64,000 nucleotides of DNA from Marinobacter salsuginis (GCF_009617755.1 NZ_BGZH01000003.1:493443-557442); one strand, 5' to 3'. Shown: positions 19,549-29,806, counted from the first letter of the stretch. Numbers and translations: made by a program. The notes: generated by a model not told the origin, from the letters alone.

Positions 19549-20598
19549 ATGGCATTCGTTCAGCAGTCATCGCCCCACGCACACAGTGCCCGGCCAACAT
19601 CCCGCGTGATGTTATGGGTGCTTATTGCGGCCTTGCCTGGCCTGTTGGCACAGACGTTGTTTTTTGGCTGGGGCAACCTGATCAATGTTGTCTTCTGTAT
19701 CGCCGTTGCAATCGCCTCCGAAGCTGCCCTTCTGAAGCTCAGAAAGAAGCCAGTCGCGTTCTTTATCAAGGACAACACTGCTGCCGTCACCGGCCTTCTG
19801 CTGGGCCTGTCACTGCCTCAGTTCGCGCCCTGGTGGGTCTCAGCCGTCGCGGTGATTTCAGCCATAGTTGTGGCCAAGCAACTGTATGGCGGGCTGGGCT
19901 CAAATCCGTTCAACCCCGCCATGGTGGGCTACGCCCTGGTTCTGGTTTCGTTTCCGGTGGCCATGACCACCAACTGGGCGGAACCTGCCATGCTCTGGGA
20001 CGGAGCGCCCGGCTTTGGTGAGACACTGGCGACCATTGCCTCGGGCCAGCAAACAGCGGTCGATGGCTGGACCATGGCCACACCACTTGATGAATACAAA
20101 CACAAGATCACCACCCACACTGCGGTCGAGGTTCTCAACCATCCGACGTTTGGAGAGGGCATCGCCAAAGGGTGGGAGTGGGTCAATGCGGCATTCCTGG
20201 CCGGAGGCTTGCTGCTCATCGGCCTTCGCATTATCAGCTGGCACATTCCAGCGGGGTTTCTCGGCGGCCTGATCGTAATGAGCCTGGCTTTTGGCAATAA
20301 TGCCGACCTCTATACGCCGCTTTCACTGCATCTGCTGGCAGGCGGAACCATGCTGGGTGCGTTCTTTATTGCCACCGATCCGGTTTCGGCCGCTACCAGC
20401 CACCAGGGAAAACTGATCTACGGGGCCGGGATTGGCATCCTGATCTACCTGATTCGTACCTGGGGCAATTATCCGGACGCCGTGGCGTTCAGCGTTCTGC
20501 TAATGAATTTTGCCGTACCGTTCATTGATCATTACACACCCCCGCGGACATACGGGCATCACAAGGCCCGTCGGGGTGTGCCGGGGAGTCAGGGATAA
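19549..20598 (+). CDS. rsxD: Electron transport complex subunit RsxD/RnfD
   Basis: A 349-residue multi-spanning subunit with roughly nine or ten hydrophobic segments. [11 protein letters not shown] is the conserved family segment, and [13 protein letters not shown] holds the Ser/Thr-x-A-T type site that receives a covalently attached FMN in RnfD proteins. [15 protein letters not shown] is a further hallmark. It starts 21 bases after rsxC and is followed by rsxG after a 2-base gap, so it lies mid-operon. Confidence 0.95.
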   Translation: MAFVQQSSPHAHSARPTSRVMLWVLIAALPGLLAQTLFFGWGNLINVVFCIAVAIASEAALLKLRKKPVAFFIKDNTAAVTGLLLGLSLPQFAPWWVSAVAVISAIVVAKQLYGGLGSNPFNPAMVGYALVLVSFPVAMTTNWAEPAMLWDGAPGFGETLATIASGQQTAVDGWTMATPLDEYKHKITTHTAVEVLNHPTFGEGIAKGWEWVNAAFLAGGLLLIGLRIISWHIPAGFLGGLIVMSLAFGNNADLYTPLSLHLLAGGTMLGAFFIATDPVSAATSHQGKLIYGAGIGILIYLIRTWGNYPDAVAFSVLLMNFAVPFIDHYTPPRTYGHHKARRGVPGSQG

Positions 20599-20600
20599 TC

Positions 20601-21302
20601 ATGGCTGCAGTTGCACAGTCCATCCGTCGCAGTGCCATCGGGCTCGGCTTGTTCGCCGTTATCACCGGTGGCACCATCGCCGTGACCCAGGTGGCTACCG
20701 AAGAGCGCATTCGTGAGCAGGCGGCTCGTGCCGAAGCCCAGGCCCTCTACGAGATCATTCCGGAGAGCCAGCACAATAACGACCTGCTCAGGGACACGGT
20801 GCAGCTACCCGCCAGTGAGCGGCTAGCGCAACCCGGTCCGCTGACCGTCTGGGTGGCGAGACAGAATGATCGTCCCATTGGCATGATCATGCCCGTGGTG
20901 GCCCCGGACGGGTACTCTGGCAAAATACATCTGCTGGTGGGCGTCAACATGCAAGGTACTATCCTTGGCGTGCGGGTAACCAATCATAAAGAAACGCCGG
21001 GGCTGGGAGACCAGATCGAGACCCGGAAATCCGACTGGATCAAGAGCTTTGATGGCCGGTCCCTGGGCAAGCCGCCCCACCGGGAGTGGAACGTTAAAAA
21101 GAATGGTGGAGAGTTCGATCAGTTCACCGGCGCCACCATCACACCTAGGGCTGTGGTGAAAGCGGTTCAAAAAGCACTTATCTACTTCCGGGAAAATCGT
21201 CAGACTATCCGTGAGCGGCTCAATGACGAGCCGTCACCAAGAGATAGCATCCTGAACCCTGAAGCAATTGCCGGCGAATCGTCCAATACGGAGCATTCCT
21301 GA
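20601..21302 (+). CDS. rsxG: Electron transport complex subunit RsxG/RnfG
   Basis: A 233-residue subunit anchored by one N-terminal helix (about 11-30) with a periplasmic FMN-binding domain. The flavinylation motif TGAT is at 176-179 ([12 protein letters not shown]), with T179 as the expected phosphoester attachment site. [11 protein letters not shown] and the flanking Gly-rich strands match the FMN_bind fold. The C-terminal 30 residues are extra and hydrophilic. Spaced 2 bases from both rsxD and rsxE, indicating tight co-translation. Confidence 0.95.
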   Translation: MAAVAQSIRRSAIGLGLFAVITGGTIAVTQVATEERIREQAARAEAQALYEIIPESQHNNDLLRDTVQLPASERLAQPGPLTVWVARQNDRPIGMIMPVVAPDGYSGKIHLLVGVNMQGTILGVRVTNHKETPGLGDQIETRKSDWIKSFDGRSLGKPPHREWNVKKNGGEFDQFTGATITPRAVVKAVQKALIYFRENRQTIRERLNDEPSPRDSILNPEAIAGESSNTEHS

Positions 21303-21304
21303 TC

Positions 21305-22021
21305 ATGGCAACCAAATCATCCAGCGAAATCGTCCGGGACGGACTCTGGGACAATAACCCTGCCCTCGTCCAGGTGCTTGGGCTCTGTCCTCTTCTGGCC
21401 GTGACCAGTACCGTTGTTAACGCCATCGGCCTGGGCCTGGCCACACTCATGGTACTCATGGGATCCAATCTCGCGGTGTCGCTGATTCGCAATTTCGTGA
21501 GCGAGTCAGTTCGCCTGCCCGCGTTCGTGATGATCATCGCCTCGTTCGTGACCTGCGCAGAGTTGCTGATGCAGGCCTTTACCTACGAGCTGTACCTGAT
21601 TCTTGGCATCTTCATTCCGCTGATTGTCACCAACTGTGCCATCCTGGGCCGGGCCGACGCCTTCGCCTCGAGGAACCCACCACTTCCGGCACTGTTGGAC
21701 GGCGCCATGATGGGCCTCGGTTTTCTGGCGGTTCTGGTGGTTCTCGGAGGCCTTCGGGAATTGATCGGACAGGGCACTCTGTTTGTCGACATGCACCTGC
21801 TCCTCGGCCCCGTTGCTGCTGACTGGGTGGTACGCCCCTTCGAAAACTACCCGGACATGCTGTTCATGATCCTCCCCCCGGGCGCGTTTGTGGGCCTCGG
21901 CCTGCTCATCGCCCTCAAAAACGGGATCGACAATCACCTGGAAGAACGGCGGAAAGCCAATGAACCGGCACCCGTGGCAGCAGGGAGCAAGCGGGTCCGG
22001 GTTACCGGTAATGTCTCCTGA
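21305..22021 (+). CDS. rsxE: Electron transport complex subunit RsxE/RnfE
   Basis: A 238-residue membrane subunit paralogous to Rsx[18 protein letters not shown] and [18 protein letters not shown] carry the two conserved Cys-containing motifs. Six helices are predicted, with a short hydrophilic C-terminal tail. It completes the rsxABCDGE set and is followed 27 bases later by nth, the usual companion of this operon. Confidence 0.95.
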   Translation: MATKSSSEIVRDGLWDNNPALVQVLGLCPLLAVTSTVVNAIGLGLATLMVLMGSNLAVSLIRNFVSESVRLPAFVMIIASFVTCAELLMQAFTYELYLILGIFIPLIVTNCAILGRADAFASRNPPLPALLDGAMMGLGFLAVLVVLGGLRELIGQGTLFVDMHLLLGPVAADWVVRPFENYPDMLFMILPPGAFVGLGLLIALKNGIDNHLEERRKANEPAPVAAGSKRVRVTGNVS

Positions 22022-22048
22022 TTCCTGGTTGCAGAACACTGAGAGCTG

Positions 22049-22687
22049 ATGAACAAACAGAAACGCATCGAGATCTTCACCCGATTACGGGAAGCCAACC
22101 CCAATCCGACCACCGAGCTGAACTATTCCAGCCCGTTCGAGTTGCTGATAGCGGTTATTCTATCGGCCCAGGCCACGGATGTGGGGGTCAACAAGGCCAC
22201 CGACAAGCTCTTTCCGGTAGCCAACACCCCAGAGGCCATCCTCGCGCTGGGCGTTGATGGTCTCAAGGAATACATCAAGACCATCGGCCTGTTTAACAGC
22301 AAGGCCGAAAACGTGATCAAGACTTGTCGCATGCTGATCGAAAAACACGGCGGTCAGGTACCGGAACGCCGGGAAGATCTTGAGGCCTTACCAGGCGTGG
22401 GTCGGAAAACTGCAAATGTGGTGCTCAACACCGCCTTCGGCCACATGGCGATGGCGGTGGACACCCATATCTATCGGGTGTCGAACCGAACGGGCATCGC
22501 TCCGGGCAAGAATGTTCTTGAGGTTGAAAACCGGTTGATGCGCCTGGTTCCGAAAGAGTTTCTGCTGGACGCCCACCACTGGCTGATTCTGCATGGCCGC
22601 TATACCTGCACTGCCCGCAAACCGAAATGCGGTGCCTGTATCATCGAAGACCTCTGCGAATTCAAGCAGAAACGGGATTACCTCTGA
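22049..22687 (+). CDS. nth: Endonuclease III (DNA glycosylase/AP lyase)
   Basis: Removes oxidised pyrimidines and cleaves the abasic site. 212 residues, matching E. coli numbering: helix-hairpin-helix LPGVGRKTANVVL with catalytic K120, D138 in VDTHIYR, and the 4Fe-4S cluster ligands C187, C194, C197 and C203. Last gene of the rsx operon, followed at once by a strong terminator. Confidence 0.97.
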   Translation: MNKQKRIEIFTRLREANPNPTTELNYSSPFELLIAVILSAQATDVGVNKATDKLFPVANTPEAILALGVDGLKEYIKTIGLFNSKAENVIKTCRMLIEKHGGQVPERREDLEALPGVGRKTANVVLNTAFGHMAMAVDTHIYRVSNRTGIAPGKNVLEVENRLMRLVPKEFLLDAHHWLILHGRYTCTARKPKCGACIIEDLCEFKQKRDYL

Positions 22688-22699
22688 ACCCGGGGCATT

Positions 22700-22726
22700 A
22701 AAAAGCCGGCATCTCGCCGGCTTTTT
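22700..22726. terminator. Bidirectional rho-independent terminator after nth
   Basis: Perfect 11-bp stem AAAAAGCCGGC / GCCGGCTTTTT (22700-22710, 22716-22726) with a 5-base loop. T-runs on both strands let it end both the rsx-nth transcript and the convergent gene ending at 22748. Confidence 0.9.
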
Positions 22727-22747
22727 GATTCAGATGCCAAGCCACGG

Positions 22748-23323
22748 TTATCGCTGACCCAGCATTTTCTCCTTCAGATCCTTCTGGGCCGGCTTGTCAG
22801 ACAGCCAGATTCCGAACAGGGCTTTTTTAAAGGCCAGATCGCCAACCGTGTCCTTGTGTTCGCCATTCTTCAGGACCCGCACGCCCTCGCCGGGCAGATA
22901 CACCAGATCAAAAACGTCACCCTCGGTGATCTCTTCCTGGAACACCGCCATGAACTGGTCCACATCCCCCTGGATAGACGCCATATCGCCGTCGGTGGAG
23001 GCTTCGAAACCCTCCAGCGTGGCCTCGGTCATCCGTTCGCTGGTAATCATGCCGGAAATGATATGCAGCGTAATCGCCTGGGGCTCGTCTGCGTTGATAA
23101 CGGCCTCACCATCATCGATGGTCTCGGGGACGTACAGGCCTCCGACATACAGATCCATAAACCACTTGGAACGGGTACCCGCGCCATTGAGCTTCAGTTC
23201 GGTATCCATGGCGGAATAGGTGTCCGGAACATCAACGCCTTCTACGGTGAGCGCAGAGGCCGGTGCCGACAGCAGGGCGGTCATAAGCACAGAGGCAAAG
23301 CCGGTTGTAAGAGCCTTCTTCAT
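22748..23323 (-). CDS. Exported chalcone isomerase-like domain protein
   Basis: A 191-residue protein with a signal peptide ending at about residue 24 (SAPASA). The mature sequence follows the bacterial chalcone isomerase-like domain pattern: EGVDVPDTY, LNGAGTRSKWFMDLYVGGLYVP, and near the end FKKALFGIWLSDKPAQKDLKEKMLG. Bacterial members are periplasmic and have no proven isomerase activity; they are thought of as fatty-acid or small-ligand binding. It ends at a shared terminator with nth. RBS GGAAAGGAC precedes the ATG. Function is open. Confidence 0.8.
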   Translation of the reverse strand: MKKALTTGFASVLMTALLSAPASALTVEGVDVPDTYSAMDTELKLNGAGTRSKWFMDLYVGGLYVPETIDDGEAVINADEPQAITLHIISGMITSERMTEATLEGFEASTDGDMASIQGDVDQFMAVFQEEITEGDVFDLVYLPGEGVRVLKNGEHKDTVGDLAFKKALFGIWLSDKPAQKDLKEKMLGQR

Positions 23324-23473
23324 AGTCCTTTCCTTTTCGATCGTTATTATTGACGTGTTTCATTCGTGCACCGGACTTCGACACCCTTATCCCCGCCCGG
23401 TCCCGGCATTCTATCAATGAGGCTGGCGGCCAAGGCGCAACCTGGTTCTCATTTGCAGCGATCCTGAAACACA

Positions 23474-23508
23474 AAAAAGCCGGCCAGGAGTGTCCTGGCC
23501 GGCTTTTT
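23474..23508 (-). terminator. Rho-independent terminator downstream of rpoS
   Basis: Perfect 16-bp stem (23474-23489 against 23493-23508) with a 3-base loop, A-run on the left and T-run on the right. It stands 22 bases past the rpoS stop and could work in both directions. Confidence 0.9.
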
Positions 23509-23529
23509 GATGGGAATATCAGGAGGGTC

Positions 23530-24525
23530 TTACTTGAAAAGCAGGTTTCCGGACAAGCCTTCCTTCTCCAGGATCTCACGAAGACGACGCAGCGCCTCGA
23601 CCTGGATCTGCCTTACACGTTCGCGGGTCAGACCGATTTCCTGCCCCACTTCCTCCAGCGTACTGACCGGGTAACCCCGAAGACCAAACCGGCGGGAGAG
23701 AACCTCCTGCTGTTTGTCACTGAGCTGATCAATCCACTTCTCCAGGCAGGAACACATGTTGTTGTCCTGCAGGAGATCCGCCGGATCTGAAGCTCCCTCA
23801 TCGGCTACGGTATCCAGAAGCGATTTTTCACCACCGGTGCCGATGGGTGTATCCATGGACGCAACGCGCTCATTCAGACCAAGCATGCGCTTCACGTCAG
23901 CCACCGGCTTGTCGACCATCTTCGCAATTTCTTCGGCCGACGGTTCGTGATCCAGCTTCTGGGTCAGCTCCCGCGCCGCACGCAGGTAGAGGTTGAGTTC
24001 CTTCACCACATGAATCGGGAGTCGGATGGTGCGGGTCTGGTTCATGATGGCGCGCTCAATGGTCTGGCGAATCCACCATGTGGCGTAAGTGGAGAAGCGG
24101 AAGCCACGCTCCGGGTCGAACTTCTCAACCGCCCTGATCAGGCCAAGATTGCCTTCCTCGATCAGGTCCAGCAGAGTCAGACCACGGTTCACATAGCGAC
24201 GGGCAATCTTCACCACAAGGCGAAGGTTGCTCTCGATCATGCGCTTGCGACCGGACTCCTCACCCTTGCGCGCCAGGCGGGCAAAATAAACTTCTTCTTC
24301 CGGCGTAAGGAGCGGTGAAAATCCGATTTCGTTGAGGTACAGCTGAGTGGCATCCAGCTGCTTTTGACTGGTGAAATAACGTCCCTGGGTAGGGAAATCT
24401 TCTTCGACTTCAGCGACCTCTTCAGTCGCCTCTTTATCGACTTTTTCTTCTGCTAGCAATTGATCCTCGGCATCGTCCATGTCCGACACGCGATCAATGA
24501 TGATGTCTTCTTGCTCTGCTGACAT
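23530..24525 (-). CDS. rpoS: RNA polymerase sigma factor RpoS
   Basis: The stationary-phase/general stress sigma factor; 331 residues. Regions 1.2 to 4.2 are all present: [22 protein letters not shown] (1.2), [38 protein letters not shown] (2.1-2.2), [19 protein letters not shown] (2.3-2.4), and [27 protein letters not shown] (4.2 helix-turn-helix). The acidic N-terminal extension (about 1-45) is rich in Glu/Asp. ATG at 24525 is preferred over an upstream in-frame TTG because it gives a normal RpoS start. It lies about 205 bases downstream of nlpD, as in other gammaproteobacteria. Confidence 0.97.
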   Translation of the reverse strand: MSAEQEDIIIDRVSDMDDAEDQLLAEEKVDKEATEEVAEVEEDFPTQGRYFTSQKQLDATQLYLNEIGFSPLLTPEEEVYFARLARKGEESGRKRMIESNLRLVVKIARRYVNRGLTLLDLIEEGNLGLIRAVEKFDPERGFRFSTYATWWIRQTIERAIMNQTRTIRLPIHVVKELNLYLRAARELTQKLDHEPSAEEIAKMVDKPVADVKRMLGLNERVASMDTPIGTGGEKSLLDTVADEGASDPADLLQDNNMCSCLEKWIDQLSDKQQEVLSRRFGLRGYPVSTLEEVGQEIGLTRERVRQIQVEALRRLREILEKEGLSGNLLFK

Positions 24526-24730
24526 TTGTCTTGCCCCGCCTCTCAATAATCCTGGATGTTCGCCCGATACTTCTTGTTATTGCGGACGTCTTTGTCTTCA
24601 TGCTTTTTCTTCAGGACATTTTGTTGGTCGGCCTGTCACGGCCATTACCGTTCTTGTTTTTCTTGCGAACGCGGTGTTTTTGTCAGTGCCGGGGTGTGCG
24701 ATCTGGGCAGCCTGCTGACTGCACCATTTC

Positions 24731-25627
24731 CTAGCGCGGTGGCAGATAATGGACTGGGTCAACCGGATTGCCATTCTTCCGAATCTCAAAATGCAACATG
24801 GGTCGTTCAGCGCCACTGCTACCGAGCTCTGCGATCACCTGCCCGGCTTTCACATCCTCCCCTTCCTGCACCAGAATCTTCCGGTTGTGAGCGTAAGCAC
24901 TCAAATAGTGCTCGTTATGATTCACGATAATCAGATTGCCGTATCCAAGCAACCCGTTGCCGGCGTAGACTACATTCCCGGTGGCTGCTGCTCTTACAGC
25001 ATCCCCGGCTTGGCCGGCAATATCAATACCTTTATTGACTTTTCCAGATGTTGAATATCCAGCAATTACAGTGCCAATATGCGGCCAGCGCCATTCAATT
25101 CGGGCTACGGTCTGTGTCTGCGAGGCAAGCGGCGCGCCTTTACTCGGCGCCCTGGTAACCGCAGGTTTTGGTGCCGTGGCGGCTGTCTGCTTTGGCGGCG
25201 AGGCCCGGCTCGGGGTTTTGGAGACCGCGGCAGCCGGTCTGCTAGCCGTGGTAGTCTGACTGCCCGAGGTTACATTTCCGCGAAGGTCCAGACGAAGCAC
25301 CTGCCCCGCCCTGAGGTTCCAGGGCGGGCCAATCCCATTGGCGTCACCCAGCTCCCGATAGTCCCGACCATACCGCCAGGCGATGCTGTAGAGGGTTTCA
25401 CCAGGCTGGACTACATGCCTACCCCAATAAACCGGGGGATTGTAAATGTCATCCTGGTACAGTGCCGGCGTATTGCAGCCAGACAGCAGCATCAAAGTTA
25501 TGAGGGGAGCGAGGAGAAACAGGCTGATCGGAGTTTTTTTAGCAGGGCGACAAGATTCACAGGCACCGGAAAGGAACCGCGGGGACACCGGTAAAACGGC
25601 ATTGACTAGCCCACGCAAAAATCTCAC
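24731..25627 (-). CDS. nlpD: NlpD-type LysM/M23 lipoprotein, amidase activator
   Basis: An outer-membrane lipoprotein that activates a cell-wall amidase at the division site. 298 residues: lipobox LLSGC with C51, LysM domain at about 71-114 (HVVQPGETLYSIAWRYG), an Ala/Thr/Pro-rich linker, and an M23 (LytM) domain at about 195-298. The LytM metal ligands are degenerate (NKGIDIAG where active peptidases have His; MLHFEIR), as in E. coli NlpD, which fits an activator rather than a peptidase. No ATG begins the frame: GTG at 25627 or GTG at 25588 are the choices, so the N-terminus is uncertain. Upstream of rpoS. Confidence 0.9.
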   Translation of the reverse strand: MRFLRGLVNAVLPVSPRFLSGACESCRPAKKTPISLFLLAPLITLMLLSGCNTPALYQDDIYNPPVYWGRHVVQPGETLYSIAWRYGRDYRELGDANGIGPPWNLRAGQVLRLDLRGNVTSGSQTTTASRPAAAVSKTPSRASPPKQTAATAPKPAVTRAPSKGAPLASQTQTVARIEWRWPHIGTVIAGYSTSGKVNKGIDIAGQAGDAVRAAATGNVVYAGNGLLGYGNLIIVNHNEHYLSAYAHNRKILVQEGEDVKAGQVIAELGSSGAERPMLHFEIRKNGNPVDPVHYLPPR

Positions 25628-25704
25628 AGGAATAAAACTGACCCAGTTATGAAAAATCCGTATAAACCATTTTGGTTATCGAAGCAGTTTCTAAACTTTT
25701 TATA

Positions 25705-25805
25705 GTAACTTGCTAATATATTGCACATTTCAGGCAGGAAGCCAAGTTACTGGCTGGCCACCCTTGTTACCTCACGAAACACCCGATATGTGCGTTAGGT
25801 AACAA
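25705..25805. promoter_or_regulatory. AT-rich control region with four GTTAC/GTAAC half-sites upstream of nlpD-rpoS
   Basis: Two inverted repeats share a GTTAC core: GTAACTT (25705-25711) with AAGTTAC (25744-25750), and TTGTTACCT (25764-25772) with AGGTAACAA (25797-25805), the latter a perfect 9-bp pair. A weak minus-strand promoter (TTGGCT 25745-25740, spacer, TATATT-like AT run about 25722-25717) lies between the first pair. May be an operator or a leader structure. Confidence 0.35.
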
Positions 25806-25828
25806 TTTCGCAAAACAAGCGCCCCGAT

Positions 25829-26818
25829 CTACGCCGACGATGAGGCATGCCCGCGCCTTGAGCCAATCCACTCCACAAGCAGAACAAGACCGAAGCCAGC
25901 CAGCGCCATAACCACCGCAAGTAGCACCTGGGGATCCTGCCCGGCCTGCTCCAAAAAGGTCCATGGCCAGACGCTTGCCTCATTCAAGGGCACTTTTTCA
26001 CCCGAGCTGTTTACCCGCCAACTCAGCGTTTCTTTCCAGGGCCATACCTTGTTGAGCGCACCGATCATGAAGCCCGTCAGCAGGGCGAGGACAAGATCAT
26101 GAAAATGATGAAATGCCCAGGTGATCAGGCGGGCAATGGATAAAAGGCCCACCACGCACCCTGCCATAAACAACATAAGAACGCCCACATCCAACGATTT
26201 GATCGCTGCCAGCACAGGAGCATACATACCAATAATCACCAGTATGAAACTGCCCGAGATACCGGGAAGAATCATGGCACAGATGGCTAGCGCACCGGCC
26301 CCGAAAAACGCCAGTGCGGATGGCGCCACCTCGCTGGCGGAGAGAGTGGTTATCCACCAGGCGACAGCAATCCCCAGTAGCAGCGGGATCAGCAGTAGAG
26401 GCTCATAATGCCGAACCTGGCGCCCCACATGCCAAACCGAAGCGACAATCAAACCGAAGAAAAAGCTCCAGATCAGGATGGGATAGGCCACCAGCATGTA
26501 ACTGATGGCTGAAGCCAGGGTGGCAATGCTGGTCAGGATGCCGGCCATCAGACAAGCCAGAAAGGTTCCATCGCAAGTGCGCCAGAAAGCGCCAAAGCGA
26601 CCCCGAAGCAGATCATGGAATACCGCTGCGGGAACCGCGTTGATGGCTCCCAACAGTCGGAAGTATATGCCGGTAATGAATGCAATGGTGCCGCCAGAGA
26701 CACCTGGAACAATATCAGCCGCGCCCATGGCAATGCCCCGCAGGAAAACTGCTCCAGGATGATGGATACGGCCGGTTTCGCTTTCAGGATCCGAATTGGG
26801 TACCGCAGAATCAACCAT
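25829..26818 (-). CDS. DUF368 membrane protein (candidate undecaprenyl-phosphate translocase, PopT type)
   Basis: A 329-residue polytopic membrane protein with about eight to ten hydrophobic helices. Family marks are RGIAMGAADIVPGVSGGTIA near the N-terminus and the repeated motif ICAMILPGISGSFIL in the middle, two inverted-repeat re-entrant loops. DUF368 proteins were shown to act in recycling undecaprenyl phosphate across the membrane; that role here is by family only. It starts 2 bases after pcm, so it is inside the surE-pcm-nlpD-rpoS group, between pcm and nlpD. Confidence 0.85.
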   Translation of the reverse strand: MVDSAVPNSDPESETGRIHHPGAVFLRGIAMGAADIVPGVSGGTIAFITGIYFRLLGAINAVPAAVFHDLLRGRFGAFWRTCDGTFLACLMAGILTSIATLASAISYMLVAYPILIWSFFFGLIVASVWHVGRQVRHYEPLLLIPLLLGIAVAWWITTLSASEVAPSALAFFGAGALAICAMILPGISGSFILVIIGMYAPVLAAIKSLDVGVLMLFMAGCVVGLLSIARLITWAFHHFHDLVLALLTGFMIGALNKVWPWKETLSWRVNSSGEKVPLNEASVWPWTFLEQAGQDPQVLLAVVMALAGFGLVLLVEWIGSRRGHASSSA

Positions 26819-26820
26819 GA

Positions 26821-27477
26821 CTAGCGGACAACCCCGCCCAACAGCGGCACAAAACGGACCGGCTCCAACTCTTTGTGATCGAAACGATCACCCCTGCGGG
26901 TTACCTCAACCAACACCTGGTCTTCCTCTCCCACGGGCGCAATCAGAACGCCACCGTCTGCCAGTTGGGCGAGTAACTCGCCTGGAACTTCAATGGGCGC
27001 TGCGGTCACGATGATGCCATCGAAAGGACCCCGCTCAGGCCAGCCCATACCTCCGTCAGCGTGTTTCAGGAACACATTCCTGGCGTTCAGCTGACGCAAC
27101 CGGTCCCGCGCCCTGTCCTGTAATGCCTTGATACGCTCAACGCTGTAAATTTCCGAAAACAGGCGGGAGAGCACCGAGGTCTGGTAACCTGACCCGGTTC
27201 CCAGCTCCAGCACCCGTGATGGCCCATGAGCGAGCATCAATTCCGTCATCCTTGCCACAATGTAGGGCTGGGACAGGGTCTGGCCATACCCGATTGGCAG
27301 GGATGTGTCTTCATAAGCGCGATGGGACAGCGCTTCATCCAGGAAAATGTGCCTTGGCACCTCTCCCATGATCTCGAGCACGCGGTCCGATTCGATGCCG
27401 GCTTCCCTGAGGCGCTGCACCAGTCGCATCCGGGTACGCCGTGAGGTCATCCCGATACCTTCAAGCTGAGCGGTCAT
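26821..27477 (-). CDS. pcm: Protein-L-isoaspartate O-methyltransferase
   Basis: Repairs isoaspartyl residues in aged proteins using S-adenosylmethionine. 218 residues: [35 protein letters not shown] (substrate-side motif), SAM-binding [12 protein letters not shown] (about 89-100), and [10 protein letters not shown]. Overlaps surE by 4 bases. Position next to surE and upstream of nlpD-rpoS is classical for this stress-survival cluster. Confidence 0.96.
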   Translation of the reverse strand: MTAQLEGIGMTSRRTRMRLVQRLREAGIESDRVLEIMGEVPRHIFLDEALSHRAYEDTSLPIGYGQTLSQPYIVARMTELMLAHGPSRVLELGTGSGYQTSVLSRLFSEIYSVERIKALQDRARDRLRQLNARNVFLKHADGGMGWPERGPFDGIIVTAAPIEVPGELLAQLADGGVLIAPVGEEDQVLVEVTRRGDRFDHKELEPVRFVPLLGGVVR

Positions 27478-28244
27478 CCCCGGCCCTCCGGCAAATCCGC
27501 AAGGGTATCGACCCAGTCCCGAAGCCGCGAAAGGGCCTCATGCCGGGTCATATCTATATGCACCGGGGTTACCGAGACGTAGCCTTCGCGGACGGCGTTG
27601 AAATCGGTACCAGGACCGGCATCACCGCCCACACCGGCCGCCCCTATCCAGTAACGTTCCTTACCGCGGGGACAGGTCATTGGCACCGCGCCTTCCGCCC
27701 GTTCCCGGTGGCCCAGACGGGTTACCCGAATGCCTGCCAGTTCTTCCCAGGGGACGTCCGGTACATTAACGTTGAGGATAGAGCGCGGCCCGAGCTCCAG
27801 AGGGCTCTCGTTCTCGAGCAGCATCCGGACCACCCGGGCAGCCGTCGCATAGTGAAAGTGGCCATCGTTGACCAGGGAAACAGCGATGGCCGGAAGACCA
27901 AGGTGACGCCCCTCAGTGGCTGCGGCAACAGTACCCGAATAAATAATGTCATCGCCCAGGTTGGCGTGGGTGTTTATTCCGGAGACTACTCTGTCGAACG
28001 GCTCTTTGAACAGCCCGTTAACCGCCAGATGAACACAGTCGGTCGGGGTGCCATCCACAGAGCGGAACCCGTTGGGATGCTCTTCTACGGTCAAAGGCCG
28101 ATTGAGGGTAAGGGCGTTGCTGGCGCCGCTATGATCCCGATCGGGCGCCACCACCTCCAGCTCACCCAGCCCCTTCAATCCCTCGAACAGGGCAATAAGC
28201 CCCGGTGAGTGAACGCCGTCATCGTTCGACAACAGAATACGCAC
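27474..28244 (-). CDS. surE: 5'/3'-nucleotidase SurE
   Basis: Metal-dependent phosphatase for nucleoside monophosphates with stationary-phase survival roles. 256 residues. The metal site begins with SNDDG (D8, D9), then [11 protein letters not shown], and [25 protein letters not shown] with the conserved Asn. Overlaps pcm by 4 bases and follows truD after 11 bases; co-transcribed with both. Confidence 0.96.
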   Translation of the reverse strand: MRILLSNDDGVHSPGLIALFEGLKGLGELEVVAPDRDHSGASNALTLNRPLTVEEHPNGFRSVDGTPTDCVHLAVNGLFKEPFDRVVSGINTHANLGDDIIYSGTVAAATEGRHLGLPAIAVSLVNDGHFHYATAARVVRMLLENESPLELGPRSILNVNVPDVPWEELAGIRVTRLGHRERAEGAVPMTCPRGKERYWIGAAGVGGDAGPGTDFNAVREGYVSVTPVHIDMTRHEALSRLRDWVDTLADLPEGRG

Positions 28245-28255
28245 AGTGTTCTCCG

Positions 28256-29305
28256 CTAGCCTTGTTGTTCGTTATGTCGGCTGAGGCTCATGTCCTCAAG
28301 CTCGAAAATATCACTCAAAATCGTAGTGGCGTACTGGCCGGGTGACAAAAAGAACGTCAGTTCCAGAGTGTCCTCAGCCAGCCACCGCCAGGCAAGCCTA
28401 TCGGGCTTTACCGCCAGGGGACGTCGCTCCGGTTTCATCCGGGTGACCGAGAACAGGCTCGCCAATCCAGGGGTTTGCGCAACAATGTCCCGTTCAAGAG
28501 CTTCCAGTGCCCCGGAAGCCGTCGTGCCGCCGTCACCCCACAAGGGGCCTGTAGCCCCCGCCTCGGCCCAGCTGCCATCGCTTACCCGAGCCGCAAGCAC
28601 CTCATTGAACAGCCATGAGCGCGCCGCCGAAAAATACAATACGTTTTTCGAGCCGTCGCTGCCAGCGCGCTTTTTGCCACCCCGGCCTTTTCCGCCGGAC
28701 CGGTTCCGACGGTTCAGGGTGGCGGGATCCAGATGCACCGCCCGGTAAAGGTTTGCACCACCGTTGCCGAACCGTTGGGGGCCAAAGTAATTGGGAGCGC
28801 CAATATCTGCCAGGCGCACCAGAGCACGATCAATCACCTCGGGTTCCCCGGTGACTGCTCTCAGGGTGATTACAAAGCCATTGCCACTGTGCTCTCCCCG
28901 CCGCAATTTCCGGGTCTGTCGCGAGGCCGCAAGAACGGGCCATCGAACAGCAATTTCGTCAATCAGGGCGGCGTCTTGAGCTTCACACCCTGGCCGATAG
29001 AGACTGAACCATTGGCGTGTTACCGCATGTCGATCCTTGAGACCGCAGAAGCCGACATCAAAGTTGCGAAAACCCGCCATTCTGGCCAGTTCGCGAGCGA
29101 CGTACTCTGTGTTATCGCCCACTTTCTCCAGTTTCACACAGAGATGCTCTCCGACGCCGGAGATTGCGTCTGCCCTGAGATCGGAGCCGCTTTCCGGAAA
29201 TTCCAGCACCTCGTCAACAATGAAATCGCCGGGCGCTGTCTTCAAACGGCCCGAAGCAACACGCCCACCGCCAGACGTGGGCCAGTCAAGGCGCCACTGA
29301 CTCAC
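28256..29305 (-). CDS. truD: tRNA pseudouridine(13) synthase
   Basis: Makes pseudouridine 13 in tRNA-Glu. 349 residues. The catalytic Asp is D91 in [23 protein letters not shown] and NYFGPQRFG are further family marks. There is an unusual Arg/Lys/Gly-rich insert ([19 protein letters not shown]) at about residues 192-210 in the insertion domain, plausibly for RNA contact. It overlaps ispF by 4 bases. Confidence 0.95.
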   Translation of the reverse strand: MSQWRLDWPTSGGGRVASGRLKTAPGDFIVDEVLEFPESGSDLRADAISGVGEHLCVKLEKVGDNTEYVARELARMAGFRNFDVGFCGLKDRHAVTRQWFSLYRPGCEAQDAALIDEIAVRWPVLAASRQTRKLRRGEHSGNGFVITLRAVTGEPEVIDRALVRLADIGAPNYFGPQRFGNGGANLYRAVHLDPATLNRRNRSGGKGRGGKKRAGSDGSKNVLYFSAARSWLFNEVLAARVSDGSWAEAGATGPLWGDGGTTASGALEALERDIVAQTPGLASLFSVTRMKPERRPLAVKPDRLAWRWLAEDTLELTFFLSPGQYATTILSDIFELEDMSLSRHNEQQG

Positions 29306-29781
29306 GAATCCACCGGTTCAAGCAGGCAGATAGCCTGGCAGGCAATGCCCTCACCGCGCCCGGTAAAGCCGAGTTTTTCCGTGGTGGTGGCTTTCACACT
29401 AACGCGACTGGCCGGAACGCCCAGGTCTTCCGCAATGTTCAGACGGATGGCATCAATATGAGGGGCCATTTTAGGAGCTTGAGCGATGATGGTGGCATCC
29501 ACATTCACCACGCCAAACCCCTCAGCCCAAACCCGGGTCATGACGCGGCGCAGAAGGTCGCGGCTGTCGGCGCCCGCCCACTCATCACTGGTGTCCGGAA
29601 AAAAATGCCCGATGTCGCCCAGTGCTACGGCACCCAGCAGCGCATCCGCCAGTGCGTGCAGCAGGACATCACCATCAGAATGGGCCTTCAGCCCGTGGGA
29701 ATGCGGAATGCTGACACCGCCAATAATCACATTGTCGCCTTCACAAAAGGCATGGACATCAAAGCCCTGACCAATACGCAT
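29302..29781 (-). CDS. ispF: 2-C-methyl-D-erythritol 2,4-cyclodiphosphate synthase
   Basis: Fifth step of the MEP isoprenoid pathway. 159 residues from ATG 29781: zinc ligands D8 and H10 in GFDVHAF and H42 in [13 protein letters not shown], then DIGHFFPDT and the cytidine-binding [16 protein letters not shown]. The frame stays open upstream into ispD, but CGGAG is placed before ATG 29781 and the family N-terminus begins here. It lies 25 bases after ispD and overlaps truD by 4 bases. Confidence 0.96.
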   Translation of the reverse strand: MRIGQGFDVHAFCEGDNVIIGGVSIPHSHGLKAHSDGDVLLHALADALLGAVALGDIGHFFPDTSDEWAGADSRDLLRRVMTRVWAEGFGVVNVDATIIAQAPKMAPHIDAIRLNIAEDLGVPASRVSVKATTTEKLGFTGRGEGIACQAICLLEPVDS

Positions 29782-29806
29782 AATGTACTCCGGAAACTCC
29801 GAAAAT

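Noticed and set aside
23324..23529. Possible RsmZ-type small RNA downstream of rpoS, as in Pseudomonas
   Set aside because: I found no series of GGA-bearing hairpins on either strand, only a terminator at 23474-23508.
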